NCBI GenBank assembly: GCA_963930655.1
Contig: OZ005601.1
Span: 12,830,001-12,894,000 of the forward strand
Reading direction: 5' to 3'
DNA from: Myrica gale
Lineage: Eukaryota > Streptophyta > Magnoliopsida > Fagales > Myricaceae
DNA length: 64,000 bases
Both the position numbers and the translations under genes were made by a program. The notes under the pieces are model-generated. The model saw nothing but the letters and a program-made list of their open reading frames with translations, was not told the DNA's origin and searched no databases. Numbering within the stretch: the stretch's first letter is position 1; the number at the start of each line of letters is the position of its first letter. Below, piece after piece: positions 23,788 through 35,288 of the stretch.

Positions 23788-24723
23788 ATGGCTATCCGGG
23801 GTGCGTTTCAGGGATTCAACATGAAAGATGGGGAAAAGGCTTTACGGGCTATGTTGATCGGCTTCCATAAAAGTTGGTTCATCACATGGGTACTGATGTT
23901 TTGTTTGTCATTATCATTGTTTGCTCAGGGCTCAAATGATTATGACCTTGAATCTCTGAATAATTTTGCTCATGATTATGCAACCAAATTTCTAGCCAAT
24001 CCTCGTACAGGCACTCTGTACAGTATTTCTCTCCCCGCAAATTTCTCTGGGATAGAAGTCTCAGTTGTTAGACTCCGAAGTGGACAAGTTTGGGCCAAAG
24101 GGGAAAATTTTAGCTTCTTCCAAATCCCTACAAGGATTATGCCAACGCCTTATGCTATAAGGATAGCCATAATGTATCAAAACCTTGGCAATTGGTCTTC
24201 TTATTACTTTAAGGTGCCGGGCTACAAGTTGGTTGCGCCTGTTGTGGGCTTCGTGGCTTATGATTCTTCGAATTCAAGCACAATAGGCAATCGTAAAGTC
24301 AACTTCAGCATAATGGGGGAGCCCATTTCAGTTCATTTTCCTCTTATTGATCAGCGAGAAGGAAAGAATACGACACCAAAATGCGTCAAATTTGGTGCTG
24401 ATGGATCATTTACATTGCGAAACATGAATAAGTCACATGTTTGTGTTACAGAAGGCCAAGGTCATTTTTCTGTCGTTGTCCCAAAGACACGAGGTGAGGG
24501 ACGCATCAGATTTTGGGTGCTGGGATTCTCCCTTGGATTTGTTGGGTTGGTTTTTATGGGTTTGATCATGGCAGCCATTTTCAGAAGAAAAAAGATGAGA
24601 GGAATGGAAAAGCAAACTGAAAGAGGCGTGGCTTTTGATACATTTTGCATTGGTGGGAGTAAAATGCCTTCTGCATCAATGGTCAGAACTCAGCCAGCCC
24701 TTGAGAATGATTACGTTCCCTGA
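23788..24723 (+). CDS. DUF1191 type I membrane protein
   Basis: An intact single-exon ORF. The first ATG is 23788, giving 311 residues; ATGs at 23821 and 23851 are alternatives, and the last sits directly before the hydrophobic signal segment (WFITWVLMFCLSLSLFA). After the signal comes a ~190-residue extracellular domain with motifs typical of plant DUF1191: LANPRTGTLY, GIEVSVVRLRSGQ, PYAIRIAIMYQNLGNWSSYY and VGFVAYD. Several N-glycosylation sequons (NFS, NWS, NSS, NTT) fit the secretory pathway. A single transmembrane helix (FWVLGFSLGFVGLVFMGLIM) is followed by a basic stop-transfer RRKKMR and a ~50-residue cytoplasmic tail. No catalytic function is known for the family. Arabidopsis At4g01140, next to CURT1A, is from memory a member. 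Confidence 0.88.
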   Translation: MAIRGAFQGFNMKDGEKALRAMLIGFHKSWFITWVLMFCLSLSLFAQGSNDYDLESLNNFAHDYATKFLANPRTGTLYSISLPANFSGIEVSVVRLRSGQVWAKGENFSFFQIPTRIMPTPYAIRIAIMYQNLGNWSSYYFKVPGYKLVAPVVGFVAYDSSNSSTIGNRKVNFSIMGEPISVHFPLIDQREGKNTTPKCVKFGADGSFTLRNMNKSHVCVTEGQGHFSVVVPKTRGEGRIRFWVLGFSLGFVGLVFMGLIMAAIFRRKKMRGMEKQTERGVAFDTFCIGGSKMPSASMVRTQPALENDYVP

Positions 24724-25804
24724 TTCAGTATATCATGTAGTTTGTTTGCTCATTAAGCCGATTTCTGCAGTGCACAAGTGAAGATACATTTGAATGATCG
24801 TTGAATTTTGCAATAACAAAAGAAAAGCAATTTGGTTCGTGTAATTTTCTTGTTGAATTTGTAGTAGCACTTATACTGCGAGAACTGCAGTTTCCTGTGA
24901 ATACATGATCTGTTGAGAATTTTGATCAGAGAATCTGTCCCCTACATTACTTTTGTCCAAGCCTTGTCCAGATAGAGCTCTCTCAGTCTCTCAGTTTGTG
25001 CATGCAGTTTGCCTTAGCTGTAGCTAGCCACTGAAGGGCGCCGGCAACTTAGAGTTATACCAGCAAGTATAAAAAAATCCGTAAGACTGATCAAGAACCA
25101 TGAATAAAAGATTTAAACAAAAATAAACATATATATTTGTTTTGTTGATTGTTGACTTAGAATTTTTAGATTGCACTTAGATAAACAAAAATCAATAGAT
25201 GAAAACAATAAAGAGAAACTACTAAGGTTCCAAGTATTCATTTAGCCAATGGTGATGCCTTTGATTAGTTATACTCAATTGGATGAGAATGATGGTTATT
25301 TCTAACTAAAAAATCTTACGATAAGTCCTGTAAAAATATTCATACAATAAGATTTATGAATAATAGATGGTTTGACCATGAAGTATAATTTCACTTCAGC
25401 GTATAGGTAGGAAATTAATTTAAGAATATAGAATCGTTCGATTAAACAGAAATAACTTTATTACCTTATCGATGATCAAAATCACACCATAAAACTATTA
25501 AACTTTACCTTTAATCTTAGCAATAGAGTTCTATCCGGACATCTTCACAATGAAAGTCATGAATTCTAAAAAAAAACAAAAGTAAAAAATGTCATCAATG
25601 CTATGTTCTCCACCGTTTTAAGCTCTTCCTCTTAGAACTCATTTTTCACCGTCTAGATATGTGAATCACAAAATCTTTATGAAATCCAAAATTATAGATG
25701 ACTCAAAGAGCTTTGAAACTATGTAAAGATCCCATTATTTGGATAACTAATTGATTCCTTATAAATTTTTTCATTAAACACGTCTAGATACATGTACTTC
25801 CATT
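24724..25804. other. 3' flank of the DUF1191 gene and AT-rich intergenic
   Basis: The 3' UTR of the plus-strand gene is expected in the first few hundred bases; the rest is AT-rich with no coding signal. Confidence 0.5.
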
Positions 25805-26316
25805 TAAGGTTGGGTACCGGTGATGTAGGTGTCGGTTTAGCTAAAACCGACATCGTCACCTCTAAGGGCGGTGTCCAAAAATGGCCACCGACAGACAAGA
25901 ATATCTGCCCTTGCTGGTGCCAGTTTGGCCGGTAAGTTTAGAGAGGGAGAGGGGAGAGAGAGACGCTAGAGAAAGGGAGAGAGAGAGGTCGAAGAGAGAG
26001 AGCTAGAGCATATGCGTATCTGTACAGGGGAATATGTGATGCCAGGTTAGGGTTTAATAACCCTCACCCAAACGGCGTTGTTCTCTTTAAGTAGAGAACG
26101 ATACCGTTTTGTTAGGTTTTTTTTTTTAAAAAAAGCTTTAGGGCTAACCATATAACTTTTAACTTAAAAGTTTTAAGCACCGTTTCTATTGAAATAATTG
26201 AAAAAATATAAAAATATAAAAAAACCACCGGTAACGGTAACCGCCGGTAAAATTACAGGTAAAATATGATTTTAAATGTCTGACACCGGCACCGGCGGTT
26301 AGAATGAACAACCCTA
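25805..26316. mobile_element. hAT-like MITE, 512 bp
   Basis: The ends TAAGGTTGGGTACC and, reverse-complemented, TAGGGTTGTTCATT form a short imperfect inverted repeat. Flanking 8-mers CTTCCATT (25797-25804) and CTTCTATT (26317-26324) match at 7 of 8. Subterminal ACCGG/CCGGT words and the GATGTAGGTGTCGGTTTAGC stretch closely resemble GGTGTAGGTGTCGGTGCGG at the right end of the element at 3330. The core is GA-rich. It is non-coding. Confidence 0.82.
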
Positions 26317-26901
26317 CTTCTATTTCGATTTTAAATTGTTTCATTAGTTGAAATGTCGTTTCCCTCTATCCAATCCAACAAAATTGATATGAACAAAAGT
26401 CCTATAAGCTCTTATTATCATTAATTGAATAAGAATCAGTGATTATAATCACTTATCTTTCAAATTAATTACAAATATAAAATATCTATACATAATTAGA
26501 ACTATTTTATCAATAAAACACATAGATCGAATTTGATTAAAAATCAAATAATAGTTTCATTAATTAGAGCGTGAAATGACTAATAATAATGTAAATTGTC
26601 CCATGAACACTTATCATTAATCCACTAGTTTATGTAAATAGATATGTTAGTAATTCCTTCTTACCATTTATTAAATTGCAACCAATAGTTCAGTTTCTCT
26701 AAACTGCTGCATAGCCCCTACCGAAGCAGCAAAAGTTCAAATCGGTACACTCTGCATAATTGTCTCCAACCACTGCGGCTTTAGTTCATAGTTTCATGGG
26801 GTTGGAAAATCATATAATTTTAAAGCGAACAATGCATTAACATGAAAGGAATTAAAGTTTTGTCGCACTGACCTCGAAATTCCAATTTCGGGTGAGTAGA
26901 T
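26317..26901. other. AT-rich intergenic
   Basis: 3' side of the GDSL gene; no coding signal seen. Confidence 0.5.
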
Positions 26902-28189
26902 CTATTCACAACACCGACAGGCCAGAGTTGACGTTTTATCAGGCTTGAAAGGTTCTTTAGTCAGAAGGGATCGATCTGCCAATAGGGTAAAGGTCACAGA
27001 GTAGGGGGGGGGTGGAAAAGGAGGATCAAAATAAGAACCATTGAGAATGGCCCATGCGACGATCTTATTTGCTGCTTCTGTGGTATGAATTCCGTCCCAG
27101 CTGAGATAGTTTTCAGGGTCACTGCATGGTTCTGCTGTCATCGTGCTCCCATTTGCCACCTTGCTGTTTCCACAGTACAAACTCTTTTTTTTTTTTTTTG
27201 GGCATAAGTAGCGTATGTATATATTAAAGGATCAAGGAGGTTTAAAAACCTCAGAAAGCTCAAAAGGGCGTACCAGACACTCCGAAGAGACGGCGGACCA
27301 ACGAGCAAAAGGACCCAAAGATCCTACAAATTTCTCGAAGTGACGGAAAAGACACAGAGGCGAGACAAACCACAGAGGCCAACAAACACAAGCTAATATG
27401 CCTAAACATATAAAAGAGACAAAAAAACCAACACAAGCCGAAAACACATCGGCAAGCATAAAACACAGAATTAAAACAAAACAAGCCTTAAACATTGAGG
27501 CAGGCCCGAACGGGCTAAAGCTAAACAGAAAACAAGCCCTAAACATATGGGCTGGCCCAAACAAGGTTATTTCTGGTCGAATTAGGACCGGCAGCGGCGG
27601 CCGAAGGAAGACAGAACAGCGGAAAATGAAGGACATGATCCGCTGAGTCCTGACCGGTGAAAATGGGAAGAGGGTGGAGGCCGGAGGAGGCCGTACGCGC
27701 TCCAAGTGTGGTCGGCGCGTGAGATCGCGCACTGCGTGGGGAGCGTGGATCAGCACGCGCCGGCCTAGGAGCATCGGGCTGCCGTGGTTTCCATGCCCGG
27801 CACCTGCTGAAGACCACCAAACAGCGCGTGTCCACTAGGAATGAGCGGAAACTGCCGAATAGCAAGAAGAAGGTACCTGCAAAAAAAACCAAAAAATGCC
27901 AAAACCAACCACAACCGAGGACCAACCATACCAGAGAAGGGAAAGGGAAAGAGAAGATGGAGGAGGGGAAAAAGAAAGGGGAAAAAAAGGAGGGGGATGA
28001 GAGAGTCGGAGCTCCCCCCTCCTCCGTAGGGGTGCTGGGTGTTTGGGGAAACCAGAGAGGGTTTTTTTGCGGGCGAGGATTGGTTTGAACTTTGGCTAAA
28101 ATTTTCCACAGTACACACTCTGATCGTAATTATAGCCACCGCCCCCATGTCCACAACATGCTTTGGTACCGTATTGGAACCCTGCTTCA
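26902..28189 (-). pseudogene. GDSL esterase/lipase, last exon (separated 3' half)
   Basis: The minus strand has acceptor CAG (28184-28182), then exon sequence from 28181: FQYGTKACCGHGGGG, an insertion (27186-28102), then YCGNSKVANGSTMTAEPCSD and YLSWDGIHTTEAANKIVA. The DGIHxTEAAN block is GDSL block V with catalytic Asp and His. A run of nine G (C on the coding strand) at 27004-27012 shifts the frame just before the expected LLCDL terminus. The exon begins in the phase left by the donor at 45931, on the opposite strand 18 kb away. Upstream of the acceptor only about five intron bases remain before the Athila LTR at 28190. It matches At4g01130-like lipases. It is not functional as it stands. 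Confidence 0.9.
27186..28102 (-). mobile_element. LINE-like retroposon, 5'-end plus 3'-end, poly(A)-tailed
   Basis: A 917-bp insert in the GDSL exon. The direct repeat TTTCCACAGTACAMACTCT (27167-27185 and 28103-28121; one mismatch) is a 19-bp target duplication, and a run of 14 T after 27185 is the poly(A) tail of a minus-strand element. Long variable duplications plus poly(A) indicate LINE-machinery integration. The body is GC-rich at its 5' end and T-rich toward its 3' end, which ends TTTAATATATAC...GCCC before the A-tract, reminiscent of plant L1 tails. I see no reverse transcriptase, so it is a deleted derivative or another retroposed transcript. Confidence 0.75.
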
Positions 28190-29024
28190 TGATTGTATCA
28201 CAATTTTGCTAATTTATCACTTGAGAAAGTTCCACAATTACACCATTTCTACTAGAAAATGAGAAAATGATAATTTGGACATTAGTAAGGGGCGAATTGT
28301 TTTTTTGATAAAAGCAAGTGTAATTGAGTAATTTTAAGTTATTTGCTTGGAATATTTCTCATATTAGCTTGGAGTCTCTTTTCATTGCATTTTCTCTTGC
28401 TGTTGTGTAGACCGAATCTTCCATTTATAATGCACTTCCATTTCAGTTGCAGAACATATGTGGACTGAATGCCATGTTCCATTTATACTCTAGATTTGAG
28501 TTTTGCCTTGGTTGGATGATTAAATGTTTTGTTAAGTTCAATTTCACTTCTTTAATGTTAGATTAGTGTTTGAGTTTGTTTTTGTTAGTTGGATTGAGTA
28601 TGAGAATGAATGGGTTGTGACTAGCTAAAGTTTGGATACTAAGTGTTCGATGAAATGTCTCTTAGAGCAAGTTTAATGTCAAACGATGTTTATTCGACAA
28701 CTACTTGAGTCTATCTAGTTTCAACTCCACCTCATGCTATTTTATTATCATGTTTGTTTGTTAGCTCTTCATTAATCTCTTAGCATTTACATTGATCACA
28801 ACTCAAAATCTCAAAAATCATGGATGGTATCCAAAAACCCAACATTTCCCTTTGTAAACACCATTTTCATTGTAAATAGAACATAGCTTTCTTTTATTGT
28901 AATGGTGGTTGGAATGAAAAATTGAACACATCGTTCCTTGTGGAGATGACCTAGGACTTCCCTAGTATTACTTGACAGCCTCCTACGCTTGGGAGTAACT
29001 CACTAATCATTTTTAGAAGAGTCA
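28190..29024 (+). mobile_element. Athila-family LTR, internally deleted, opposite orientation
   Basis: It starts TGATTGTATCACAATTTTGC and ends AAGAGTCA, the same termini as the LTRs at 46029-47598 and 54283-56250 but in reverse orientation. It lacks ~730 bp relative to the 46029 copy; the CG-rich minisatellite part is missing, with the junction near 28365. Flanking 5-mers do not match each other (CTTCA left, TATGG right), so it is not a simple solo LTR. Its left flank, read on the minus strand as TGAAG, pairs with TGGAG at 46024-46028 instead. It appears to be a recombination junction. Confidence 0.85.
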
Positions 29025-30366
29025 TATGGCCTCTACCCCGATATCCAATATCATCTGGGTCAACATGACCCCAAATGGCAGACCCTCTTTGCTCGTCAAC
29101 TGAGCCTCTGTCCTCATGGTTTGGAACACAAATAGTGGGAGGTTGAACTACTCGAGGTGCGCCACCATCAATATCACTTGTGCACGCTAGGATGTCCACT
29201 CCTGTGATGTTGCCGCGGGAAGATGTTGTGGCTGAAGATGAGGTGGAACATGTTAAATGTATACGCTCAAAACCAATCATGTTGGATAATTATGAGATAA
29301 TTATTATTGTTGATTAATCACTTGTACGTTATTTTGGGTATTTGCAATGACAAAAGATGTCATATTGTTGAACAACACTATAGAAAAGTCAGGTCAATGA
29401 TTAATGAATCGGAGGTATGGAGTATAACTTTTTGGATCATTGTTGAGTCACTTTAAGCAGACGAGTGGATACAATGTAAAAATACATGCATTGAACCGAA
29501 TCAAATATGAATACCTTCTGGAAATGATCACTAATGTAGATAATAATATTCAACACAATTAGTTTTACTATCCTTAGACATAAGAGAATTATGCAGATTT
29601 GTTTGTTATGTGCTTGTACTTTGATTGAGTCATTTGGTGATGATCTTCGCGTATCAAATATTCCAGATAATGTTGGGCTCTATACATAGTAAGTGAATTT
29701 ATATAATTGTTCAATATGGAATCCATTAGTCTCTTGATGAGACAATATATTCATTATATTAGTATATTGTCGGACTCAAGTAAAAACGCTGCGCAACGAA
29801 ATTTTGTGAAAAGTTTTTACGCAGTTTTTGCGAAAAGTGTTTTTGCAACTTTTTGGTAGTCTAATAGGTACAGACTGAGAATTAAGAATTATATGAGGTA
29901 GAGATTTAATCGGTGACAAAGAAATTTTTATCAAATAGCCAAAGATAAGAAGATTAAAGATCAATAAGATGCAAGGAGCTCAAAAGTGAAGATTCATGAC
30001 CATAAGGTATAACCTTGTAACTCTTAATTTCACTTTTGTCAAGGATTTGAATCACACACTTGAATATCTTTCAAATCGTGCATAAATTTCTCATCACAAG
30101 TTTGACAACCAAAATGCTCCCAAGTATTTTCAAATCATCCCTATATAATCTCTCAATCCTTGGTAATACTTTTGGGAAGTTTGTTTTTGAAATTGAGATT
30201 TCAAAAATGTCAAAAATGAGTTTATAATTATAGCGGATCGTCCTCTACATGAAGCAAATAGATATAAATTTTCATTTTCTTATCTACTCTTTGAGAGAGT
30301 TTAATTCTTGTATCTTTTTATTCAAGAGAAGTGCTAATTTTATCTTTTTATTCAAGCAAATAGAAG
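29025..30366. other. Unassigned sequence
   Basis: A minus-strand ORF (~29280-28951) runs into the LTR and shows no known domain; its Ser/Thr/Gly-rich composition may derive from a transposon protein. The rest is AT-rich. Confidence 0.35.
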
Positions 30367-30523
30367 TTTTTTTTTTGGGACCGATTGAATTTCTGTCCCA
30401 AAAATATAATTTTATATTTTTTTCGAGACAAAATTTAAAATCCGTCGCTAAATAGTTCTTTTTGGGACAGATTTTTTGGCATCCCAAAAAAATCCTTAAA
30501 AAAAGGTAAAAATTGTTGTAGTG
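30367..30523. mobile_element. CACTA-like element terminus
   Basis: The right end reads TTGTTGTAGTG (complement CACTACAACAA), the canonical CACTA (En/Spm) terminus. Internally there are repeats of TTTTTGGGAC and its complement GTCCCAAAAA. Only one end is recognised. Confidence 0.55.
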
Positions 30524-30689
30524 GTACTAGTATGCCTAGAAATAGGTGTGCTTTTTAACTTTTACCATCCAAAATTATACTAACATCCTCCCATGAGATT
30601 AATACTCTCGCCAAAATATTGACTTTGAGATTACGATCATTTGCTAATAAAGATGATTCTTCATCCGAGTTATCAAACCACCCAGCTCA

Positions 30690-31784
30690 GTAGAAAGTGA
30701 AGAATATTATAACTGATTTATATAATAGTTTAACTGAAGTTAGTTTTGATTGTTAGTCGAGAGGATCTGTGTATATATACTCATAAGAGTATTCTTTGTA
30801 ATGAACGTATTCATATTCTCAAATACACAACTCATCAACTATTCAAATTTCTCTGTATTCTTCTCTCTGTTTTTTTGTATTTTCTTTTATTAGAGTTTCT
30901 AAACTCTGTTTAGCTTACATGGGATCATAGCATATTGAGATTGCTTCAACGATTTCATAGCTTTCACAAGTGGTTCTAATCTCAGAGTAATAGATGATCC
31001 ATCCAATCCATATTTTCTCCACAATGGAGATAGTCCAGGAAGATGCTGGTTTCACAACAACTTTCTGGCGACAATTATCAAATATGGAGTCGTGCTATGG
31101 CTATGACTTTGAGTGCGAAGAGTAAGCCTGGTTTCGTCGACGGTTCTATGGTAAAATCTGATACTTCCAACTCAATGCATATGCAGTGTGGATTAGATGC
31201 AATAACGTAATCTTATCTTGGTTACTAAACTCTATCAAAAGATTGACACCTGGTCATATACATTGAAATGATGAGAAATATGGCTTGATCTTAAGGATCG
31301 TTTTTCTCAATCAGATGGACCTAGAATTTTTCAAATACAATAGTCGATTTTTGATTTGTAACAAAATGAAATGATCGTGAGTGCATTTTTGTACTAAGTT
31401 GAAGGGACTTTGGGATGAACTTATAAATTTTCGTCCTCTCCCCTTGTAACTGCGGAGCATTGCGGACTTTTGCTAAATGTTGCGGACTTTTGCTAAATGT
31501 CAGCAATAAGAATATGTTCTAAAATTGCTCATGGGACTCAATGAGAATTTCACATGTTAGAGAACATATTCTTCTTTTAACTCCACTGCCTCTGATTAGT
31601 CGAGTATTCTCTCTTGTAGACAAAAAGAAGTTACTTCAATCAAAACTTCATCAATTGAATATGCTGCATTCATTGCTAAGAATACTGTTGTTTAGAATTT
31701 CACACAATCTTTCAACAAGAACTTCTCAATTCAGAAGAAAGATCGACCTGTTTGTAGCCATTGTGGCATCAAATTTACTTCCTT
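30690..31784 (+). mobile_element. Copia fragment: LTR end, primer site and gag remnant (copia-3)
   Basis: An LTR-like stretch has a TATATATA box near 30771-30778 and ends at 30919 (TTACA). TGGGATCATAGC directly after it resembles a Met-tRNA site with changes. From ~30993 degenerate gag follows: DDPSNPYFLHNGDSPG, then in shifted frames RAMAMTLSAKSKPGFVDGS, LKDRFSQSDGPRIFQ, ISRVFSLV and a CSHCG zinc-knuckle start near 31756. An exact 20-bp tandem duplication lies at 31461-31500. It is truncated at ~31785 by a CACTA-like repeat, and no downstream pol is present. Confidence 0.75.
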
Positions 31785-33088
31785 CCAAACTAAAGAATAC
31801 AAAGGACTTCTTTGTAGGTCTGATGTGTGGCCAAAATATTTTTAGAAGTCCGGCCCTACTGACTAAAGTATTGCTATCTATTTATTTCCATACAATTAAA
31901 TATTACAGTTTGAAAAATGTTGGATCATCTTTTATTATTCTCTTCCTGTGGATGTTAATATTGTTACAGGGATGTAAATACATTTGAAGCCCAACATATC
32001 AAATTTCGATTTGTCGTGCATAATGCAAAATTTCTAATTTTCCTAACAAATAAAAAAGCATTTTTAACGTGTTCGAACGAGAACAATATGTACGATCGAT
32101 GTAAACATGTTAGATATAATCTCCCACCTGCATCAACCCTATCTGGGGCCTTAGCTTTTCTTATGCATGGGATTGGAGCACCTTCACCCAAAACGACATC
32201 AAGTAGTTGTATAGGTATGTTATATATATTTTTCATTTAGCTCACTTTTTTTAATGATTTTGTTTGTCAATTATTGAAATGTTATATTGATTACAATTTC
32301 TGAATTAGGAAGACAAGAATGCACGCAGAGTTGAAAAATTCTTGAAGCAGTTTAGACCCACTGTGACGGCCAAGATAGACTACTTTTTTATTGCATATTA
32401 TATTTTAATTGTTTTGAATATTGTGATTAATTATTTAATTGTACATTTTGTTAATAAAATTATTATTTTATATCTTTTAAATAATTTTCTAGCAATTTTG
32501 TAATTTTTTTAAAAAAGAAAAAAAAATTTGTTCCAACTCGACGACGTGCCTCTCGACATTTGAACGTTATTCAAATGATTTAACATTTTTGTTCGTTAAA
32601 CGTTCAAATGGCTATTTTTTATTTTCCGAACACCCGGATCGAGATATCAAACGGGTGTAATGCTAATCCGCTGAAACGTTACAGAGACAATTTGAACGTT
32701 TACAATGTGAAGCATTGTAACGCATTAAGAACAGTTACAGACGTTCCATTTGACAGCGTTGGAACAGTATCCAAAACATCGAACGTAAATTTTTTATATT
32801 AGTTCAAATGATAATTTTCCTTATCAAATGTATTTAAATTTACTGTTGGAAGCCGTTCGAACAATTTTCTCCATTGTTCGTTCGAAAGAGTTTGAACAGT
32901 AAAATTATTTTGAGACGGAATTCTTCCCGTTCTGGAATTTATTTCGTCCAAAAAAAAACTTTTTGTAACGGATTTGTTGGGACAGTTCGCATGATGGACG
33001 AAAAAGTTTAAGTTTTTTTTTTGGACGAAATTCGATTTTTTTGAGAAGGAAAAATCTGAAGTCCCAAAAAGCAAATTTTGTAACAGTG
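31785..33088. mobile_element. CACTA-like non-autonomous repeat, copy 1
   Basis: It aligns by eye with 56925-58215 over ~1.3 kb in the same orientation. The right end TTTTGTAACAGTG (complement CACTGTTACAAAA) resembles a CACTA terminus. The subterminal region (32520-33060) is rich in GTTCAAACG/CGTTCGAAC words and GGGACGGAA, typical of En/Spm subterminal arrays. No transposase is seen. Confidence 0.55.
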
Positions 33089-33371
33089 AGAGCTAACTGT
33101 CAGTCTAGGGTCGAATGACCAGTTGGTTTTGAGAAGATACGGTGAGATCACAGTTGAGCAGTTCAACCTTTTTTTTTTAATGAATTCAATGTTCCTATGT
33201 AAATTGAACCAATCTAGATTTGTGCGTACAACGAGGAGTTTCCAGTAGATTAAACAAGAAACATTAACATTCATATAATATCCTAATAACATCTGCTCGA
33301 ACCCCATCAAGAAATTACTGACACTACTCAGGAAGGAACTCATCAGAGGCTGGGATGTCCTCATGTTTGTA

Positions 33372-33758
33372 CAGTGGTGGAGCCAGAAATGTAATTGAAG
33401 TGGGGAAACTCTTAAGAAAAAATGATATAAAAAAAATTACTACGTAATAAAAAAAAAATATTTTGAGTTAAAATATAAAAATTAAGGACTAAAAATTCTT
33501 GTTGTTCCAATACACTAATAAACCACCAACTAATTTATATATATTTTTAGTAAAACAGAACAATAAATGAAACATTTTCACAAGCATTTTGGTTTATGAA
33601 ACACAAGCATATTCACAAGGGGACTGAGTTTTCACTGGATCCATGGGGGGCAGGCATGGTAAAACATAAAAAAATGAAAAAAATTATATGTAAAAAACTT
33701 TTTTGGGGGAGCCAACCGGGGCGGTGGCCCCTGTTCGCCCCCCTTGGCTCCGCCTGTG
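33372..33758. mobile_element. hAT-like MITE in the retrocopy
   Basis: The ends CAGTGGTGGAGCC and, reverse-complemented, CACAGGCGGAGCC form an imperfect 13-bp inverted repeat of the GGCGGAGCC class common in plant hAT MITEs. Flanks TGTTTGTA (33364-33371) and TGTTTGTG (33759-33766) match at 7 of 8. Non-coding, ~390 bp. Confidence 0.75.
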
Positions 33759-35288
33759 TGTTTGTGCACTGGAAGATGGCACTAGATAAACGTCATCAGA
33801 CATGGCTGGGGCATTGCTGGTTAAATCCACAACTTTATCCACTCTGCCATCCATACTCATCTCACTGAGACTCCTCTTCTTTGAAGAAGAAGAAAAGTTT
33901 ATTTTCTCCTTTTTCTCTGTTACCCCTTCACTGCTCATAAGAGAAAATAAAGGAGGCTCGCAGCCACTTAACCGACAGAAGACTTTCAACAGTTTCATTA
34001 ATTTCCTTCCCAAGCACATCATTGTCTCAAATCAACGCCCAAACTAATTTAGAGGCCCTCTCGAGCACTAGAGTTTCTAGCTCCTGTCGGAGTGCATCAA
34101 ACAACCCTCTCTTAGTTTGTTTCTATGCACGAGGGCTCAGGGGCAGCTCCAGCTATAGGCTGGGTAGGCAGTTGTCTAAAGCCCCCAAAATAGGAAGGCC
34201 CCAATTAAAAGTTTTCTTTAATAAGTATATTTAAAAAATAGGGGTAAACTCGTAGTTAGCCCCATATCTTTGGGGTAAAATCAAGTTACTACCCTTATTT
34301 TTCAAACCAACAATTTGAGACCCATATGTTTCAAAATCACTCAATCTTCGCCCCCCGTTAAATTTCACCGTCAAATGAGACGGTTTTACGAACATGTGCG
34401 TCTACTCCACCTAAAATGACGAATCTACCCTCAGTAAGTAATTTTCATTTACATCGGTGCCCTTCTCTTGTTCGCGCCCAATGAAGACCAATTGGATGCC
34501 CAAATCCAATTCTATCGTGCCCTAGACGAAGCAGCAGCAAGAGGAAAAAACCTCTCCACCCTTCGCGACGCCAACCTCTCGTGTCCTTTCCAAGGAGCCC
34601 GAAACCCGTTCACCCAAGAAGCCTCGCTCACCCATTGCAAATCTGTCGAGCTCTCCCATTGTAGATCTGTAAGTGGCCTCCTTCTGTAAAAGTCGATTCA
34701 GCTCGGCTTTTTCCCCATTTAGTTCGGCAATTGAATCTAAAGGAGAAGAAGACTCAAGGGTAACCCCATTTTGCTTTCCCCATTTAGTTCGGCTCCATAT
34801 TTGTGGGAATTTGGATACAACTGTTGGGATTTTGGGAATTGCGATGAGGATTTCACATCAAGTGTTTTTAATTTAGTATGCGGTTTGTAATTTTTTATGC
34901 TGTGAAATGTGAGTTTATATAGTTATTTATAGTCCTTTTAGGGGGTCGCAAAGTGATTGGGACGAATGAAGCACATGTTTTGTGGCCGGCAACATGTGGT
35001 CCCATGTTCATTGTCTGGAATTTTTATTTTCTTAGGCCGTGTAGCATGTGGTCCCTGCTTGTGTCATTCCTAATTCATATGTCTACTTGTCTCCCATTTG
35101 TTTAGCTAATTCTTTTGCTTTATGTTCCTTGTACTAGTATTTGCATTATTTTAAGTTGGGCAATTGACTCTTCTGTTTGTTGATATTACTGTTGAATGCT
35201 ATTATATGTATTTTCTATGAAAAGTTTTACAAGCAAAGAATAATGGATCGACAGCTTTAATGAAAAGTGATTTTTGTGACAGGTCCTC

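Noticed and set aside
27232-28190. Three ORFs of 128-180 codons within the LINE-like retroposon
   Set aside because: They overlap in different frames, are low-complexity and follow from GC/T-rich composition.
29000-30366. Possible host gene right of the 28190 LTR
   Set aside because: The ORF starting ~29280 runs into the LTR and has no recognised motif or splice structure.
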